Shown: one piece after another, positions 26,717 through 36,216 of the stretch
How positions within the stretch are numbered: position 1 is the stretch's first letter
How the letters are laid out: every line of letters starts with the position of its first letter
NCBI GenBank assembly: GCA_947454705.1
Contig: CANGKZ010000001.1
Coordinates: 124,001 to 188,000 of the forward strand
Source: Verrucomicrobiota bacterium
GTDB lineage: Bacteria > Verrucomicrobiota > Verrucomicrobiia > Limisphaerales > UBA9464
Length of the DNA stretch: 64,000 nucleotides
Reading direction: 5' to 3'
Position numbers and translations under genes: made by a program
The notes under the pieces: generated by a model
What the model was told of the DNA's origin: nothing
Database searches by the model: none
The model's input: the letters and a program-made list of their open reading frames with translations, nothing else

Positions 26717-26853
26717 AGGTGCCGAAAAACCCGGATCGGGTGACAAAGTTTCCCAACCGGCCATTTCCTACAACGGCGAACACCGCTCCCGGAGCAGCGC
26801 GCGGTGATCCATCCGACGAAAACTTTGTCACCGGGAGTCCGCGTTCGGCACCT
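26717..26853. repeat. Inverted-repeat element (MITE-like) between divergent genes
   Basis: Two arms face each other. The left is AGGTGCCGAA (26717) plus 12 bases plus GGTGACAAAGTTT (26739-26751). The right is AAACTTTGTCACC (26820-26832) plus 11 bases plus TTCGGCACCT (26844-26853). The arms are perfect in both blocks and differ only in the spacer. The 68-base centre is not obviously coding. Size and form fit a non-autonomous mobile element or a paired regulatory site; no target duplication could be confirmed. Confidence 0.7.
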
Positions 26854-26936
26854 ACCAGCGGCAGGACGATGAAGTCGATCCCTCGATCGCCCCGCGCACC
26901 TCCCTCGAACACTTCAACAACACGCATCGCTCGATT

Positions 26937-27545
26937 ATGAAGACTCCCTCAACCTCGGCTCGCACCCTAACTCGACTCCTCACCGCCGGACTCGCGGCAC
27001 TCATCACTCAGGCCGCCATGGCGACGCTCCACGCGGCGGCCCCGTTGGTGCTCGATGACTACTCCGATCCAAAGGCCAACAAGAACGGAGTCGACCGGCT
27101 TCTCATCGACGACAAAACCGCCGGCAGCAAGTCCAAGGCAACCCACAAATGCGAGAACGGCGTGCTCACTGTCAAAGGAGAGCTGGTCCCGGGCCGGGGT
27201 GTGCCTGCATTCATGAGCGAGGTCTCCCTCCTCTCCGCCGATGGAAAATCCAAGGACTTGTCCGGCTACGCGGGAGTCCGCCTGCGCGTCCGCGTGATCA
27301 AGGGAACATTGATCGTTCAGGTGGGGAGTTCCGAAGTTCAGAACTTTGACTTCCACTCCAGCGCTCCGATCGCGGGCAAGGGCAGTGAATTTCAGGAAGT
27401 CCGCATTCCGTTCAAGGAGATGAAGCGCGGATGGTCGGAGCAGACCGCGCTCAATCCGAAAACCATCACCAGCATCAACCTGGTCTCGTTCGGAGTCGCG
27501 AAGGATTCGTTTGAGTATGCCGTGGATGAGATCGGCTTTTACTAA
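26937..27545 (+). CDS. CIA30-family (complex I intermediate-associated protein 30-like) exported protein
   Basis: 202 residues. Signal peptide: LLTAGLAALITQAAMATLHAAA. The mature part, PLVLDDYSDPKANKNGVDRLLIDD, ending with ITSINLVSFGVAKDSFEYAVDEIGFY, matches the CIA30 beta-sandwich fold, whose bacterial members often bind carbohydrate-like ligands. The mitochondrial member helps to build complex I; no such role is implied here. It is followed 27 bases later by the acyltransferase gene and divergent from the membrane-fused sigma. Confidence 0.75.
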   Translation: MKTPSTSARTLTRLLTAGLAALITQAAMATLHAAAPLVLDDYSDPKANKNGVDRLLIDDKTAGSKSKATHKCENGVLTVKGELVPGRGVPAFMSEVSLLSADGKSKDLSGYAGVRLRVRVIKGTLIVQVGSSEVQNFDFHSSAPIAGKGSEFQEVRIPFKEMKRGWSEQTALNPKTITSINLVSFGVAKDSFEYAVDEIGFY

Positions 27546-27572
27546 ACCGACTCGCACCCACTCCCACCTGCC

Positions 27573-28850
27573 ATGAATTCACTCAGTGCGACGGCGTTGA
27601 ACCCTTCCGTTCAAAGTCCCCCGAGCTCCCGACTCGATTATCTCGATGCCACCCGGGCCTTCGCGCTCCTGCTTGGCATCGTGTTCCACGCGAGCCTGTC
27701 CTTTGTTCCCATCTTCATGGGGTGGGCCGTTCAGGACATCTCCACCAGCCCGGCAGTGACGCTGTTTACAACCGTAAGCCACTCGTTCCGCATGGGCACA
27801 TTCTTTCTGCTCTCCGGATTCCTGAGCCGACTGGCCTTCCACCGCCACGGCGCGGGCGACTTCGTGCGATCCCGACTCCTCCGGCTCGGAGTGCCGTTTG
27901 TGCTCGGATGGTTCATCCTGCGCCCGCTCATGGTATCCGGATGGATCATGGGCTCCGCGAGTCTTCGAGGGCATGTCGATATCCTGGCCGGGTTGACCGG
28001 CGGATTCCTGAGTCTTTCGACCCTTCCCAATGGCCCCTTCACCGGTTCGCACCTCTGGTTTCTTTATTACCTCGCGTTGATCACCTGCCTGATCCTCGTT
28101 GTCCGCGGTCTCATCAAGGCCTCCGGCGAGTGGCACACGGCGGCACTCCATCGATTGGATTCATGGATCGGTTGGCTGGCGAATTCGTCCATTTCCCCGG
28201 CGATTCTTGCGGTGCCTACTGCGGTCGCTCTCGGCTTCATGCGGTTCTGGGGAATGGATACTCCGGATCAATCCCTGGTTCCCCACGCTCCCGCACTCTT
28301 TGTTTACGGAAGCTTCGCGGCGCTTGGATGGATGTTGAATCGTCAGCCCGATTTCATTGCCCGGATCACGCATCTCACGTTGCCGCGGTGGATTCAGGCA
28401 GGCCTGGGCATCACCGCCATTCTGACGGTAGGAGGCGTCGAGCGTGATCCCTCGAATCCGCACTTCCTCACAGCGCGCGTGATCTACGCCCTGGGATACG
28501 CGCTCACCATGTGGTCACTTGCGTTTCTAACGATTGGCATCTTCAGACAGTTGGCCGCGAGGCCGAGTCTGTGGGTTCGTTACCTCGCCGATTCGTCGTA
28601 TTGGATGTACCTCATCCATCTGCCGATCGTGGTCTGGCTCCAGGTGGCGGTTGCGGAGCTTCCGATGAATTGGTTCCTCAAGTTGGCCCTGATCTCGGGC
28701 CTCACCGTTGCGTTCTCTCTGTTGAGCTACGACCTCGTCGTTCGGTCGACCGCACTCGGCTGGCTGCTGAACGGACGTCGCAAAGAACGTGTGTTGATGC
28801 CGTGGTTGCTGGGAAGCATCGGCCTCCGCGGGATTGGCAAGACGGCTTGA
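27573..28850 (+). CDS. Acyltransferase family 3 membrane protein (OpgC-like)
   Basis: 425 residues with about ten hydrophobic helices. The N-terminus RLDYLDATRAFALLLGIVFHASL, with the His after LLGIV-, is the signature of the acyltransferase-3/OpgC group. RMGTFFLLSGFLSRLAFHRHG and later YLADSSYWMYLIHLPIVVWLQVAVAE are also typical. These proteins add acetyl or succinyl groups to polysaccharides or glycans at the inner membrane. It follows the CIA30-like gene closely and may share its transcript. The substrate is unknown. Confidence 0.85.
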   Translation: MNSLSATALNPSVQSPPSSRLDYLDATRAFALLLGIVFHASLSFVPIFMGWAVQDISTSPAVTLFTTVSHSFRMGTFFLLSGFLSRLAFHRHGAGDFVRSRLLRLGVPFVLGWFILRPLMVSGWIMGSASLRGHVDILAGLTGGFLSLSTLPNGPFTGSHLWFLYYLALITCLILVVRGLIKASGEWHTAALHRLDSWIGWLANSSISPAILAVPTAVALGFMRFWGMDTPDQSLVPHAPALFVYGSFAALGWMLNRQPDFIARITHLTLPRWIQAGLGITAILTVGGVERDPSNPHFLTARVIYALGYALTMWSLAFLTIGIFRQLAARPSLWVRYLADSSYWMYLIHLPIVVWLQVAVAELPMNWFLKLALISGLTVAFSLLSYDLVVRSTALGWLLNGRRKERVLMPWLLGSIGLRGIGKTA

Positions 28851-28972
28851 GCCCAGACGCTTCGAGACCCGCTTCCCCGAACCGTCCGGGGACGGGACTC
28901 CAAACGAATGAGAAAACCGTCGCAGCAGCGGCGGAATCCCCTTCAACACTTCAACATTTCAACCCTTCAACT
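28851..28972 (+). repeat. Dispersed repeat (GACGGGACTCCAAACGAATG type), copy 2
   Basis: It lies directly after the acyltransferase and overlaps the stop codon of the photolyase gene. Shared blocks with 19128-19260 (reverse strand) are GACGGGACTCCAAACGAATG, AGAAAACCGTCGC and the AACACTTCAACATTTCAACC part. Confidence 0.75.
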
Positions 28973-30571
28973 GCCTTCTGAATGACCCCGCCGCGCCTGT
29001 TCCCGGACCTCGCGTCGGTCCGCCTCCGACAGCCGCGCGAGATTCTTCAGCTGCATTCCCATGCGTGGGTTCTTCGCGAGGGAGGATTCGTGGCGGATCA
29101 GGAAATCCCAGTAGAGCGTCGTGAACGGACACGCATCGGCTCCAACCCGCTTGGCCGGATCATACCGGCATCCCGCGCAGTAGTTGCTCATGCGCTGGAT
29201 GTACTTGCCCGAGGCGATGTACGGCTTGCTCGCCATGATCCCGCCATCGGCGAATTGCGACATCCCCAGCGTGTTCGGCAGCTCCACCCATTCCACCGCG
29301 TCCACGTACATCGCGAGATACCATTCGTGCACCTCCTGGGGTCGCACGCCAAGCAGCAGCGCGTAGAGACCGGTCACCATCAGGCGCTGGATGTGATGCG
29401 CATAGCCGTACTCCAGCGTCTGGCCAATCGTCTCACGCAGACACCGCATGTCGGTTTTTCCGGTCCAGAAAAACTCCGGCAGCGAGGCCGTGGCCTGGAG
29501 CGCGTTCAACTCCACATACCTGGGCATGAAATGCCAGTACACGCCGCGCACGTATTCCCGCCACCCGAGGATCTGACGGATGAATCCCTCCGCACTGGCC
29601 AGCGCGACGCGGCCGGCGCGGTATTCGTGTTCTGCCGATGCGATCACCTCCCGCGAATTGAGCAGCTTGAGATTCATCGCGACCGACAGACGCGAATGAA
29701 ACAAATACGCCTCCGCGCGCGGTGTCGCGGCATCGAACAACGCGTCCTTGCCTGCGGAGGTCCACATCGCGTCCTGAAACTCGCCGAACTTCGGCAACCG
29801 GTTCTGGATGAAATCCTGCAGGGCCACCCGCGCATCCGACGCCGTCACGGGCCAGTCGAACTGCTTCAAGCTGCCGGGATGTTTTGGAAAGGTGCGTTCA
29901 ACCAGCGACAGGACCTCGCGCGTGATGGCATCGGGCGGGAACTTCACCGGCTCGGCAATCCGTCCCGGGCCCTGTTTTCCGAAGCTCGCCCGATTCTCCT
30001 CGTCGAAATTCCACGCGCCTCCCACCGGTTGGTCGCCGTCCATCAACACGCCGTGCCTGCGCCGCATCTCGCGGTAGAAGAACTCCATCCGCAGTTGTCG
30101 TCGTCCCTGTTGATGCGTCGTGAATTCCTCCCGCGTGGCGAGAAAATGCCGATCCACGCGGATCTCCAACGCGATGCCCAACTTCGCCGCCGCATCGTTC
30201 ATCGACTGCTGAACCCGCCACTCTCCGGCCTCCACCATCACCAGCTTCTGCGGTCGGAGTTCCCCCACCGAAGCGGCCAATTCCGAAGCCAGCGAACCCG
30301 CATTGGCGGCATCGTCCAGTTGCCGGTAGTGCACATTCCAACCCCGCGTCCGCAGCGTTTCCCGAAAATGGCGCATCGCCGACAGAAACACCGCGATGCG
30401 CGCCTTGTGGGTCCAAACATGCGTGGACTCCTGAGCCACCTCGGCCATCCACACGGCGTCCTGCGCAGAATCGAATCCGTCGAAGGCCGCCGACGCTTCA
30501 TCCAGCTGATCGCCGAGGACGACGATCAGATTGCGAACCGACTTGGAGTTGGATTGGAAACGAGTCTTCAT
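28967..30571 (-). CDS. Fe-S bacterial cryptochrome/photolyase (FeS-BCP, PhrB-type, likely (6-4) photolyase)
   Basis: 534 residues. N-terminal Rossmann part: RNLIVVLGDQLDEASAAFDGFD. FAD domain: ILGWREYVRGVYWHFM, and later GLYALLLGVRPQEVHEWYLAMYVDAVEWVELPN. Four cysteines, C377, C465, C468 and C481, have spacings 88, 3 and 13, exactly those of the cluster ligands as I recall them for PhrB of Agrobacterium. Such proteins hold a 4Fe-4S cluster and FAD and repair (6-4) photoproducts with light. The final residues (after about 520) and the stop codon lie in a repeat element (28851-28972). Families typical of such loci, DUF2256 and a renalase-like protein, occur at 62-63 kb. Confidence 0.92.
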   Translation of the reverse strand: MKTRFQSNSKSVRNLIVVLGDQLDEASAAFDGFDSAQDAVWMAEVAQESTHVWTHKARIAVFLSAMRHFRETLRTRGWNVHYRQLDDAANAGSLASELAASVGELRPQKLVMVEAGEWRVQQSMNDAAAKLGIALEIRVDRHFLATREEFTTHQQGRRQLRMEFFYREMRRRHGVLMDGDQPVGGAWNFDEENRASFGKQGPGRIAEPVKFPPDAITREVLSLVERTFPKHPGSLKQFDWPVTASDARVALQDFIQNRLPKFGEFQDAMWTSAGKDALFDAATPRAEAYLFHSRLSVAMNLKLLNSREVIASAEHEYRAGRVALASAEGFIRQILGWREYVRGVYWHFMPRYVELNALQATASLPEFFWTGKTDMRCLRETIGQTLEYGYAHHIQRLMVTGLYALLLGVRPQEVHEWYLAMYVDAVEWVELPNTLGMSQFADGGIMASKPYIASGKYIQRMSNYCAGCRYDPAKRVGADACPFTTLYWDFLIRHESSLAKNPRMGMQLKNLARLSEADRREVREQARRGHSEGS

Positions 30572-30764
30572 GCCTGTCGCGAACCGGACGCATTACCCTG
30601 CCGGTTTTCACGGGAGCCGGGGAACCGTATCATGAGTTTCGAAATCCGCTGGGATCGAGTTTGTCGCTCCAACGGGCTGAGGACGGCCCGCACCCACCCA
30701 TCCGTTCGCAGTTTCACGCGGGTGTGAGTTGTCCTGCGGGGCCGGATCCTTTTTGATTCATCGC

Positions 30765-33700
30765 ATGCACCCCGCAAGACCGAGCTTCCGGCGATTCCTT
30801 CCCCTGATCGCTTCGTGTGTCCTGGGGATTCCCGCAGTCGGCGCTGCGGAACCCGCGGCGGTGCATTTTTTGGTGCCGGGATTCCACGTCGAGGAACTCC
30901 CGGTGCGTCTCAGCAACCAGAATTCGCTCCGCTTCGATCCCGACGGAGTTCTCACCTCGCTCGGTTACGACGGTCGGATCTGGCGGCTTCGGGATACCAA
31001 TCACGACGGATTGGAGGACACCGCCGAGCCCTACTGGGACAAACCCGGAATCAGCGTCCCGGTTGGGATGGCGTGGACCACCCAGGGCTTGTACGTGACC
31101 TCGCACGGCAAGCTCTCGCTGCTGCGCGATACCAACGGCGACGGACGCGCCGATGTGGAGGAGATCGTCGCCAGCGGCTGGCCGCCGACCGACGCCGCAT
31201 CCGGTGGAGTGGACGCCACAGCGGTCACCGTTGATCCGAAGGGAAACGTGTACTTCGGGCTCCTGGTCGCCGACTACGCCAACGCTTATCGCCTGCGCCA
31301 ACGGAAGGATCTGAATCCGACCGAGAAGGCCTGGCTCGCGGCCCACGGCAAATCGGCGGAGGGAGATCCTGCGGAAACCGTCTCCCTCTACGACCTCGCC
31401 TCGCCCCGCGGCACGATCCAAAAATGGGACCCGCGCACCCGGAAGCTGGAGACCATCGCCACCGGCATGCGCGTGCCGTACACGCTGGCATTCAATCAGG
31501 CGGGCGACCTTTTCAACACCGACCAGGAAGGCGAAACCTGGATGCCCAACGGCAATCCGCTCGATGAGTTGAATCACATCGTCGCCGGACGAAACTACGG
31601 CTTCCCGCCGCCGCATCCCCAGTGGTTGCCCGGCGTGGTGAGCCAGCCGCCGGTGGTCGGATTCGGACCCCAGCACGAAAGCACCTGCGGCTTCGTGTTC
31701 AATGAACCTTCGCCTTCGCCTCGATCCCGCGTTTCCAGGAGCGGCTCCAGTTTCCCGCTTCCTGCATCGCCGGGGCAGGGGCTCTTCGGTCCGCGCGAAT
31801 GGAAGGGCAACGCCATCGTCACCGGCGAGTCCCGCGGAAAGCTCTGGCGCGTTCCCCTGGTGCGGACGGCATCGGGCTACCATGGAAGGGAGCAGTTGTT
31901 CGCGCGATTCGACTTGTTGGTCACCGACGTTGCCATCTCCCCCCGGGGCGATCTCTACGTGAGCTGCCACAGCGGGCCGCCCGATTGGGGAACCGGCCCG
32001 CAGGGTGCCGGGCATTTGTTCCGCATTTCCTACGTGGATCCCAAGGCACCACAGCCGCTTCACGCGTGGCCGGAGTCCGCGACCGAGGTTAGGGTGAATT
32101 TTCATCGGCCCGTCGATCCCTCCGTGCTGAACGGACTTAAAGCTCCCGCGACTGCCCCCGCATCAAACGGCGGGATACGGATCGAATTTGGTACGTACGT
32201 CCGCGCCGCCGACCGGCTCGAAACTCTGAAGCCGCCGTATGCCGTCGTCCGCCAACAGGACGCCACGCCGCGGGGCCATCTCGCGGTGCGGGCCGCGCGA
32301 CTCGAACACGGCGGTCGGACTCTGGTGCTCACCACGGATCCGCATCCGCTCCAGGTGACCTACGCGTTGACCCTGCCGGGAATCAAAGCCGTTGGCGCTA
32401 CCGGCCCCGGAACCACCGTGGACCTCGACTACACCCTCACCGAGGCGAGCCGTCCCCAGTCGGTGTCGAAGCGCACGCCCGCATCGGTCCCGTGGGATCA
32501 ACCGGTCGCCTGGGCTCCCGCACTGCGGGCTTCCTCTGGGACCGACAGCCGTTCACCGCAGTTCGAACCGGGCGATTGGGAAAACGGCCGCGCGCTGTTC
32601 CACGGCGACAAACTGCAGTGCGCGAAGTGCCATCGCATCCGCGGCGAAGGTCCGGGCATCGGACCCGACCTCAGCAATCTCAAGGACCGCGACTTCGCCA
32701 GCGTCCTCCGCGACGTCCGCGATCCCAACGCGACCCTGCATCCGGATTACGTCACCTATCAGGCCGAACTCAAAAACGGCGACACACTGACCGGATTTTT
32801 CTCACGTACCGAAACTGGTACCACTGAAGGAGCGGCCGACCGGATCACCCTGGTGGACGCCACCGGACACGAACTCACGGTGAAGCGTTCGGACGTGATT
32901 CAGCTGCATCCCAACGGCCTCAGTCTCATGCCCACAGGTCTGCTCGATGGACAGTCCGATGCGGCGATTCGCGATCTGATGACCTTCCTGATGTTTGAAC
33001 CGGTGGTTCGAACCCGCGCGGAACTCCTCGAGGTCGAACGAGCCATCAGCCCAATCTCCGCACGGGAAACATCCACCAAAACCTCGGGAACCCAGCCGCC
33101 GTTGAAGGTGGTGCTCGTGGCCTCGGCGCAGGATCACGGACCGGGCCAGCACGACTACCCCGCTTGGCAGAAGCGATGGGCCCCCTGGCTGGCGTCGGCA
33201 TCCCCGGCCGGGATCGAAGTCTCGCAGGCCTGGGAGTGGCCCTCGGCGGAACAATTCAAATCGGCGGATGTGATCGTGTTCTACTATTGGAACCACCGCG
33301 ACACTCCGGAGCGCCTCGCGGAATTCGATGCCTTCCAGCAACGCGGGGGCGGAGCCGTGCTGCTTCACTCGGCAGTGATTTCCGACAAGGCGCCGGAGAA
33401 ACTGGCGGAGCGCATCGGATTGGCCGCCACGCCCGACCGCGTGAAATACCGTCACACTCCGTTCACTCTCGAACTCACCCCGGGCAATCCATTCACCCGG
33501 GGACTCCCCGAGCGTCTGGCCCTGCTCGACGAACCGTACTGGCCGATGATTGGCGACATCGCCCGGGTGCAGGTGCTCGCCTCGGTGCAGATCGATGGAG
33601 GCAAACGTCCGTTGATCTGGAGCTTTGAGCGCGGGGCGGGGCGAGTGTTTGCGAGCATCCCGGGACACTACCGCTGGACGCTGGAAGATCCCTTGTGGCG

Positions 33701-33785
33701 AACGCTCGTGCTGCGCGGAATCGCCTGGGCCGGCCACCGGGATCCCGACACCTTCACCGGACTCTCGGTGAATCCCACGCACTGA
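30765..33785 (+). CDS. PVC-type membrane-bound dehydrogenase-like protein with cytochrome c and ThuA-like domains
   Basis: 1006 residues from the ATG at 30765, with a signal peptide (RRFLPLIASCVLGIPAVGAAE). Residues about 25-430 form a sugar-dehydrogenase-like propeller (LVPGFHVEELPVRLSNQN, RDTNGDGRADVEEIV, GMRVPYTLAFNQAGDLFNTDQEGE). A PVC-type haem domain follows with CAKCH at Cys619, IGPDLSNLKDRDF, and LKNGDTLTGFF. From about 780 a ThuA-like domain starts (PLKVVLVASAQDHGPGQHDYPAWQKRW, VIVFYYWNHRD, GGGAVLLHSAV, RVFASIPGHYRW). It should act as a periplasmic dehydrogenase passing electrons to haem, with a sugar-binding ThuA part. The substrate is unknown. No ATG-proximal gene in the same transcript is obvious. 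Confidence 0.82.
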   Translation: MHPARPSFRRFLPLIASCVLGIPAVGAAEPAAVHFLVPGFHVEELPVRLSNQNSLRFDPDGVLTSLGYDGRIWRLRDTNHDGLEDTAEPYWDKPGISVPVGMAWTTQGLYVTSHGKLSLLRDTNGDGRADVEEIVASGWPPTDAASGGVDATAVTVDPKGNVYFGLLVADYANAYRLRQRKDLNPTEKAWLAAHGKSAEGDPAETVSLYDLASPRGTIQKWDPRTRKLETIATGMRVPYTLAFNQAGDLFNTDQEGETWMPNGNPLDELNHIVAGRNYGFPPPHPQWLPGVVSQPPVVGFGPQHESTCGFVFNEPSPSPRSRVSRSGSSFPLPASPGQGLFGPREWKGNAIVTGESRGKLWRVPLVRTASGYHGREQLFARFDLLVTDVAISPRGDLYVSCHSGPPDWGTGPQGAGHLFRISYVDPKAPQPLHAWPESATEVRVNFHRPVDPSVLNGLKAPATAPASNGGIRIEFGTYVRAADRLETLKPPYAVVRQQDATPRGHLAVRAARLEHGGRTLVLTTDPHPLQVTYALTLPGIKAVGATGPGTTVDLDYTLTEASRPQSVSKRTPASVPWDQPVAWAPALRASSGTDSRSPQFEPGDWENGRALFHGDKLQCAKCHRIRGEGPGIGPDLSNLKDRDFASVLRDVRDPNATLHPDYVTYQAELKNGDTLTGFFSRTETGTTEGAADRITLVDATGHELTVKRSDVIQLHPNGLSLMPTGLLDGQSDAAIRDLMTFLMFEPVVRTRAELLEVERAISPISARETSTKTSGTQPPLKVVLVASAQDHGPGQHDYPAWQKRWAPWLASASPAGIEVSQAWEWPSAEQFKSADVIVFYYWNHRDTPERLAEFDAFQQRGGGAVLLHSAVISDKAPEKLAERIGLAATPDRVKYRHTPFTLELTPGNPFTRGLPERLALLDEPYWPMIGDIARVQVLASVQIDGGKRPLIWSFERGAGRVFASIPGHYRWTLEDPLWRTLVLRGIAWAGHRDPDTFTGLSVNPTH

Positions 33786-33972
33786 TAGAGGTGCCGGACG
33801 CTCCATCCCCGCGTCCATTTCTCACGGAAAAAGCACTCCGTTGATATCGATCGATCAACGGATGCTGCAGCCTGCGTTCTGCGGAAACGTACGTTGACGC
33901 GCCCAGTCGCGTCTGACCTGATCGTTGACGGGGGGGTGGGTAAGTCCGTTTTCAATTTTCTTGTTTCAATTT

Positions 33973-35361
33973 ATGATCCCCCGATCCGTTCGCGCTTCCG
34001 CTCTCGCGCTTCTATTGAGCTTCGTCGGTTTCCGACCGTTGCTGGTTCACGCCACACCTGCCTTTGCGCGTCAGGTAAACCTTCAGTGCACGGCCTGCCA
34101 TACGGACTTTCCGATCCTCAACGATTTTGGCCGGTCCTTTAAGCTCGGCGGCTACACCATGAGCGCGGATCAAACCCAGCTCCCGCCCGTTGCGTTCATG
34201 CTTCAACCGGGCTTCACCCACACGCAAAACGGCATCCCGGGCGGCGCGGCCCCGGGCTTCAAGGACAACAACAATTGGGCACTCGGCACCGCCAGTATCT
34301 TTTACTCCGGCCGTCTTTTCGGTCCGTACGCGAATTCCCTGTTCGGCCAGAACGCGGCAGAAGTGCTCAACAAAATCGGCATCTTCTACCAGCACACCTA
34401 CGACGGCGTCGCCAAAAGCTGGAACTGGGACAACGTCGAGGTGCGCTATGCCGACACGGTGAAGCTCCTCGGCAAATCGGCGGCTGCCGGATTCTATCTC
34501 AACAACAACCCCACGCTCCAGGACCCATGGAACACTCTTTCGGCCTGGGGATTTCCGTTTAACAACTCCCCGCTGGCACAGACCCCTGCGGCGGCAACCT
34601 TGATCGACGGTGGCCTCTCGCAGCAGGTCATTGGCGGCGGCGCCTACGCCTACTTTGAGGAGACCGTGTATTTGGACGCCGGCGTGTACCACACCCTCGG
34701 ATCCGGGTTTCAAAACTTCATGGGCATCGACCCGACCGATGAAACCCAGGTTCCCGGAGTAGCCCCGTACTGGCGCGCTGCCTACACCCTTCACAATGAG
34801 GAACGGACCTATTCCTGGATGATCGGCACTTCGGGAATGGTGGCCGACACCTACCCCACCCGGATCAGTACTGCCGGGAAGGATCAGATCGTCGATATCG
34901 GGATCGACACCCAGTATCAGACCACGATGGGCAACAACGACCTTCTCGCCATGGTCTCCTGGACCCACGAGAACCAGCGCTGGAATGCGAGTCAGGCCCT
35001 GGGCCTCTCGTCCAACGCCACCGATGACCTGTGGCGTGCCGCCGCCAGCCTGCACATTCTTCACGACAAGACCTACGCCGCAGCGATCCAGTACTTCATT
35101 GTAGATGGCAGCCCCGACGCCCTCCTGTACGGCGGATCCGCCATCGGCTCGCCGAAGAGCGACGGTGTCATTCTGGAAGCGAGCTGGCTTCCGATGGCCA
35201 AAACGGGGGGGGCGAACTTTTGGCCGTACAGCAACGTCAAACTCTCCGTCCAGTACGTCATCTACAACCATTTCAACGGAGCCCGCTCCAACTACGATGG
35301 GATGGGGAGCAACGCGCGGGGAAATAACACTCTGTTCGTCAGTGCCTGGGTTGCCTTTTGA
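33973..35361 (+). CDS. Cytochrome c-linked outer-membrane porin-like protein
   Basis: 462 residues from the ATG at 33973. Signal peptide: SVRASALALLLSFVGFRPLLVHA. An N-terminal haem site QCTACHTDF (Cys39) precedes a long region of amphipathic beta-strands, e.g. WALGTASIFYSGRLFGPYANSL, AAASLHILHDKTYAAAIQYFIVDGS, and it ends with FVSAWVAF, an aromatic barrel end. So a monohaem domain is joined to a barrel, as in cytochrome-porins that move electrons across the outer membrane in metal-reducing bacteria. Its position just after the dehydrogenase-cytochrome gene suggests extracellular electron transfer or export of reducing power (inference). The gene lies in front of the ECF sigma/FecR pair. Confidence 0.72.
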   Translation: MIPRSVRASALALLLSFVGFRPLLVHATPAFARQVNLQCTACHTDFPILNDFGRSFKLGGYTMSADQTQLPPVAFMLQPGFTHTQNGIPGGAAPGFKDNNNWALGTASIFYSGRLFGPYANSLFGQNAAEVLNKIGIFYQHTYDGVAKSWNWDNVEVRYADTVKLLGKSAAAGFYLNNNPTLQDPWNTLSAWGFPFNNSPLAQTPAAATLIDGGLSQQVIGGGAYAYFEETVYLDAGVYHTLGSGFQNFMGIDPTDETQVPGVAPYWRAAYTLHNEERTYSWMIGTSGMVADTYPTRISTAGKDQIVDIGIDTQYQTTMGNNDLLAMVSWTHENQRWNASQALGLSSNATDDLWRAAASLHILHDKTYAAAIQYFIVDGSPDALLYGGSAIGSPKSDGVILEASWLPMAKTGGANFWPYSNVKLSVQYVIYNHFNGARSNYDGMGSNARGNNTLFVSAWVAF

Positions 35362-35439
35362 CCAGGGACGGGCGGCGCAGGACCAAGGAGAAACGCGAAC
35401 CGGAGAGTGTGAATCTGGAAAGCATGAAAGCAGGCCTCT

Positions 35440-35590
35440 GAGGGAAGGCAAAAGTTCCAAGGAAAAAGGCGCACGTTGCGGGCGCTGCATCCAGCATCCA
35501 GCATCGCTCCCCCATCTGCGATCTCCCATCTGCGATCTCCCATCTGCGATCTCCCATCTGCGATCTCCCATCTGCGATCTTCGAAACCCG
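35440..35590. repeat. Tandem repeat array (14-base unit CATCTGCGATCTCC, five copies) with CCAGCATC repeats
   Basis: At 35517-35580 the unit CATCTGCGATCTCC occurs five times head to tail, the last one slightly altered. Just before it lie GCATCCAGCATCCAGCATCG and an AAGGAAAAAGGC stretch, so the whole block is a second copy of the 24860 element. Read through, it gives spurious peptides with RRWEIADGRSQMG repeats. It sits 80 bases in front of the ECF sigma start. Confidence 0.85.
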
Positions 35591-35662
35591 CCTCGACGCA
35601 GAAACCCGAAGTTTTTTTGTCCAAAATCCGCACGCGGACGGAAGTATGTGGCAACCCCACGC

Positions 35663-36216
35663 ATGTCCGCCGACTCATCGCGTCCGTCCGAAGACCGCAG
35701 CGCCGCCCAACAGCGGTTTCTGTCGCTGTTTCTGCGCAGTGAGCGGGAGATCTTTCGCTACGTCGCCGCCCTGGTGCCCAACGTGGTCGATGCCGAGGAC
35801 ATCGTTCAGCAAACCGCCATCGCCCTCTGGGAAAAGTTCGATGCCTACGATCCCAGCCAGCCCTTTACCCCGTGGGCCTGCCGCTTCGCCCTGAACAAGG
35901 TCCGGCAGTGGGTCGAACGACGCCAACGCTGGCAGGCGTTGCTCGAGAACGGACTCGCCGAGGAACTCGCGCGCCGACGCGAGGAGCTCCGACCCGAACT
36001 CGAGGTCCGGCTCCGGCATTTGGAGGGATGCCTCAACAAGTTGCCCCCGGATCACCGCTCGCTCATCGAAGGCCATTACTATCGACGCGATTCCATTGAG
36101 AAACTCGCCGAGGCATCGAGTCGCACCGTCGCGGCGACCTACAAAACCCTGCAGCGCGTCCGACACACGCTCCAAGGCTGCATCGAAAACGCCGCCCAAC
36201 CGGAAGGGGCCCTCGA

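Noticed and set aside
35339-35557. Minus-strand frame with RRWEIADGRSQMGDRR repeats
   Set aside because: It is a reading of the 14-base tandem array and not a protein; unit length and identity explain it fully.
35517-35580. Tandem array considered as CRISPR
   Set aside because: There are no spacers: units are directly joined and only 14 bases long.
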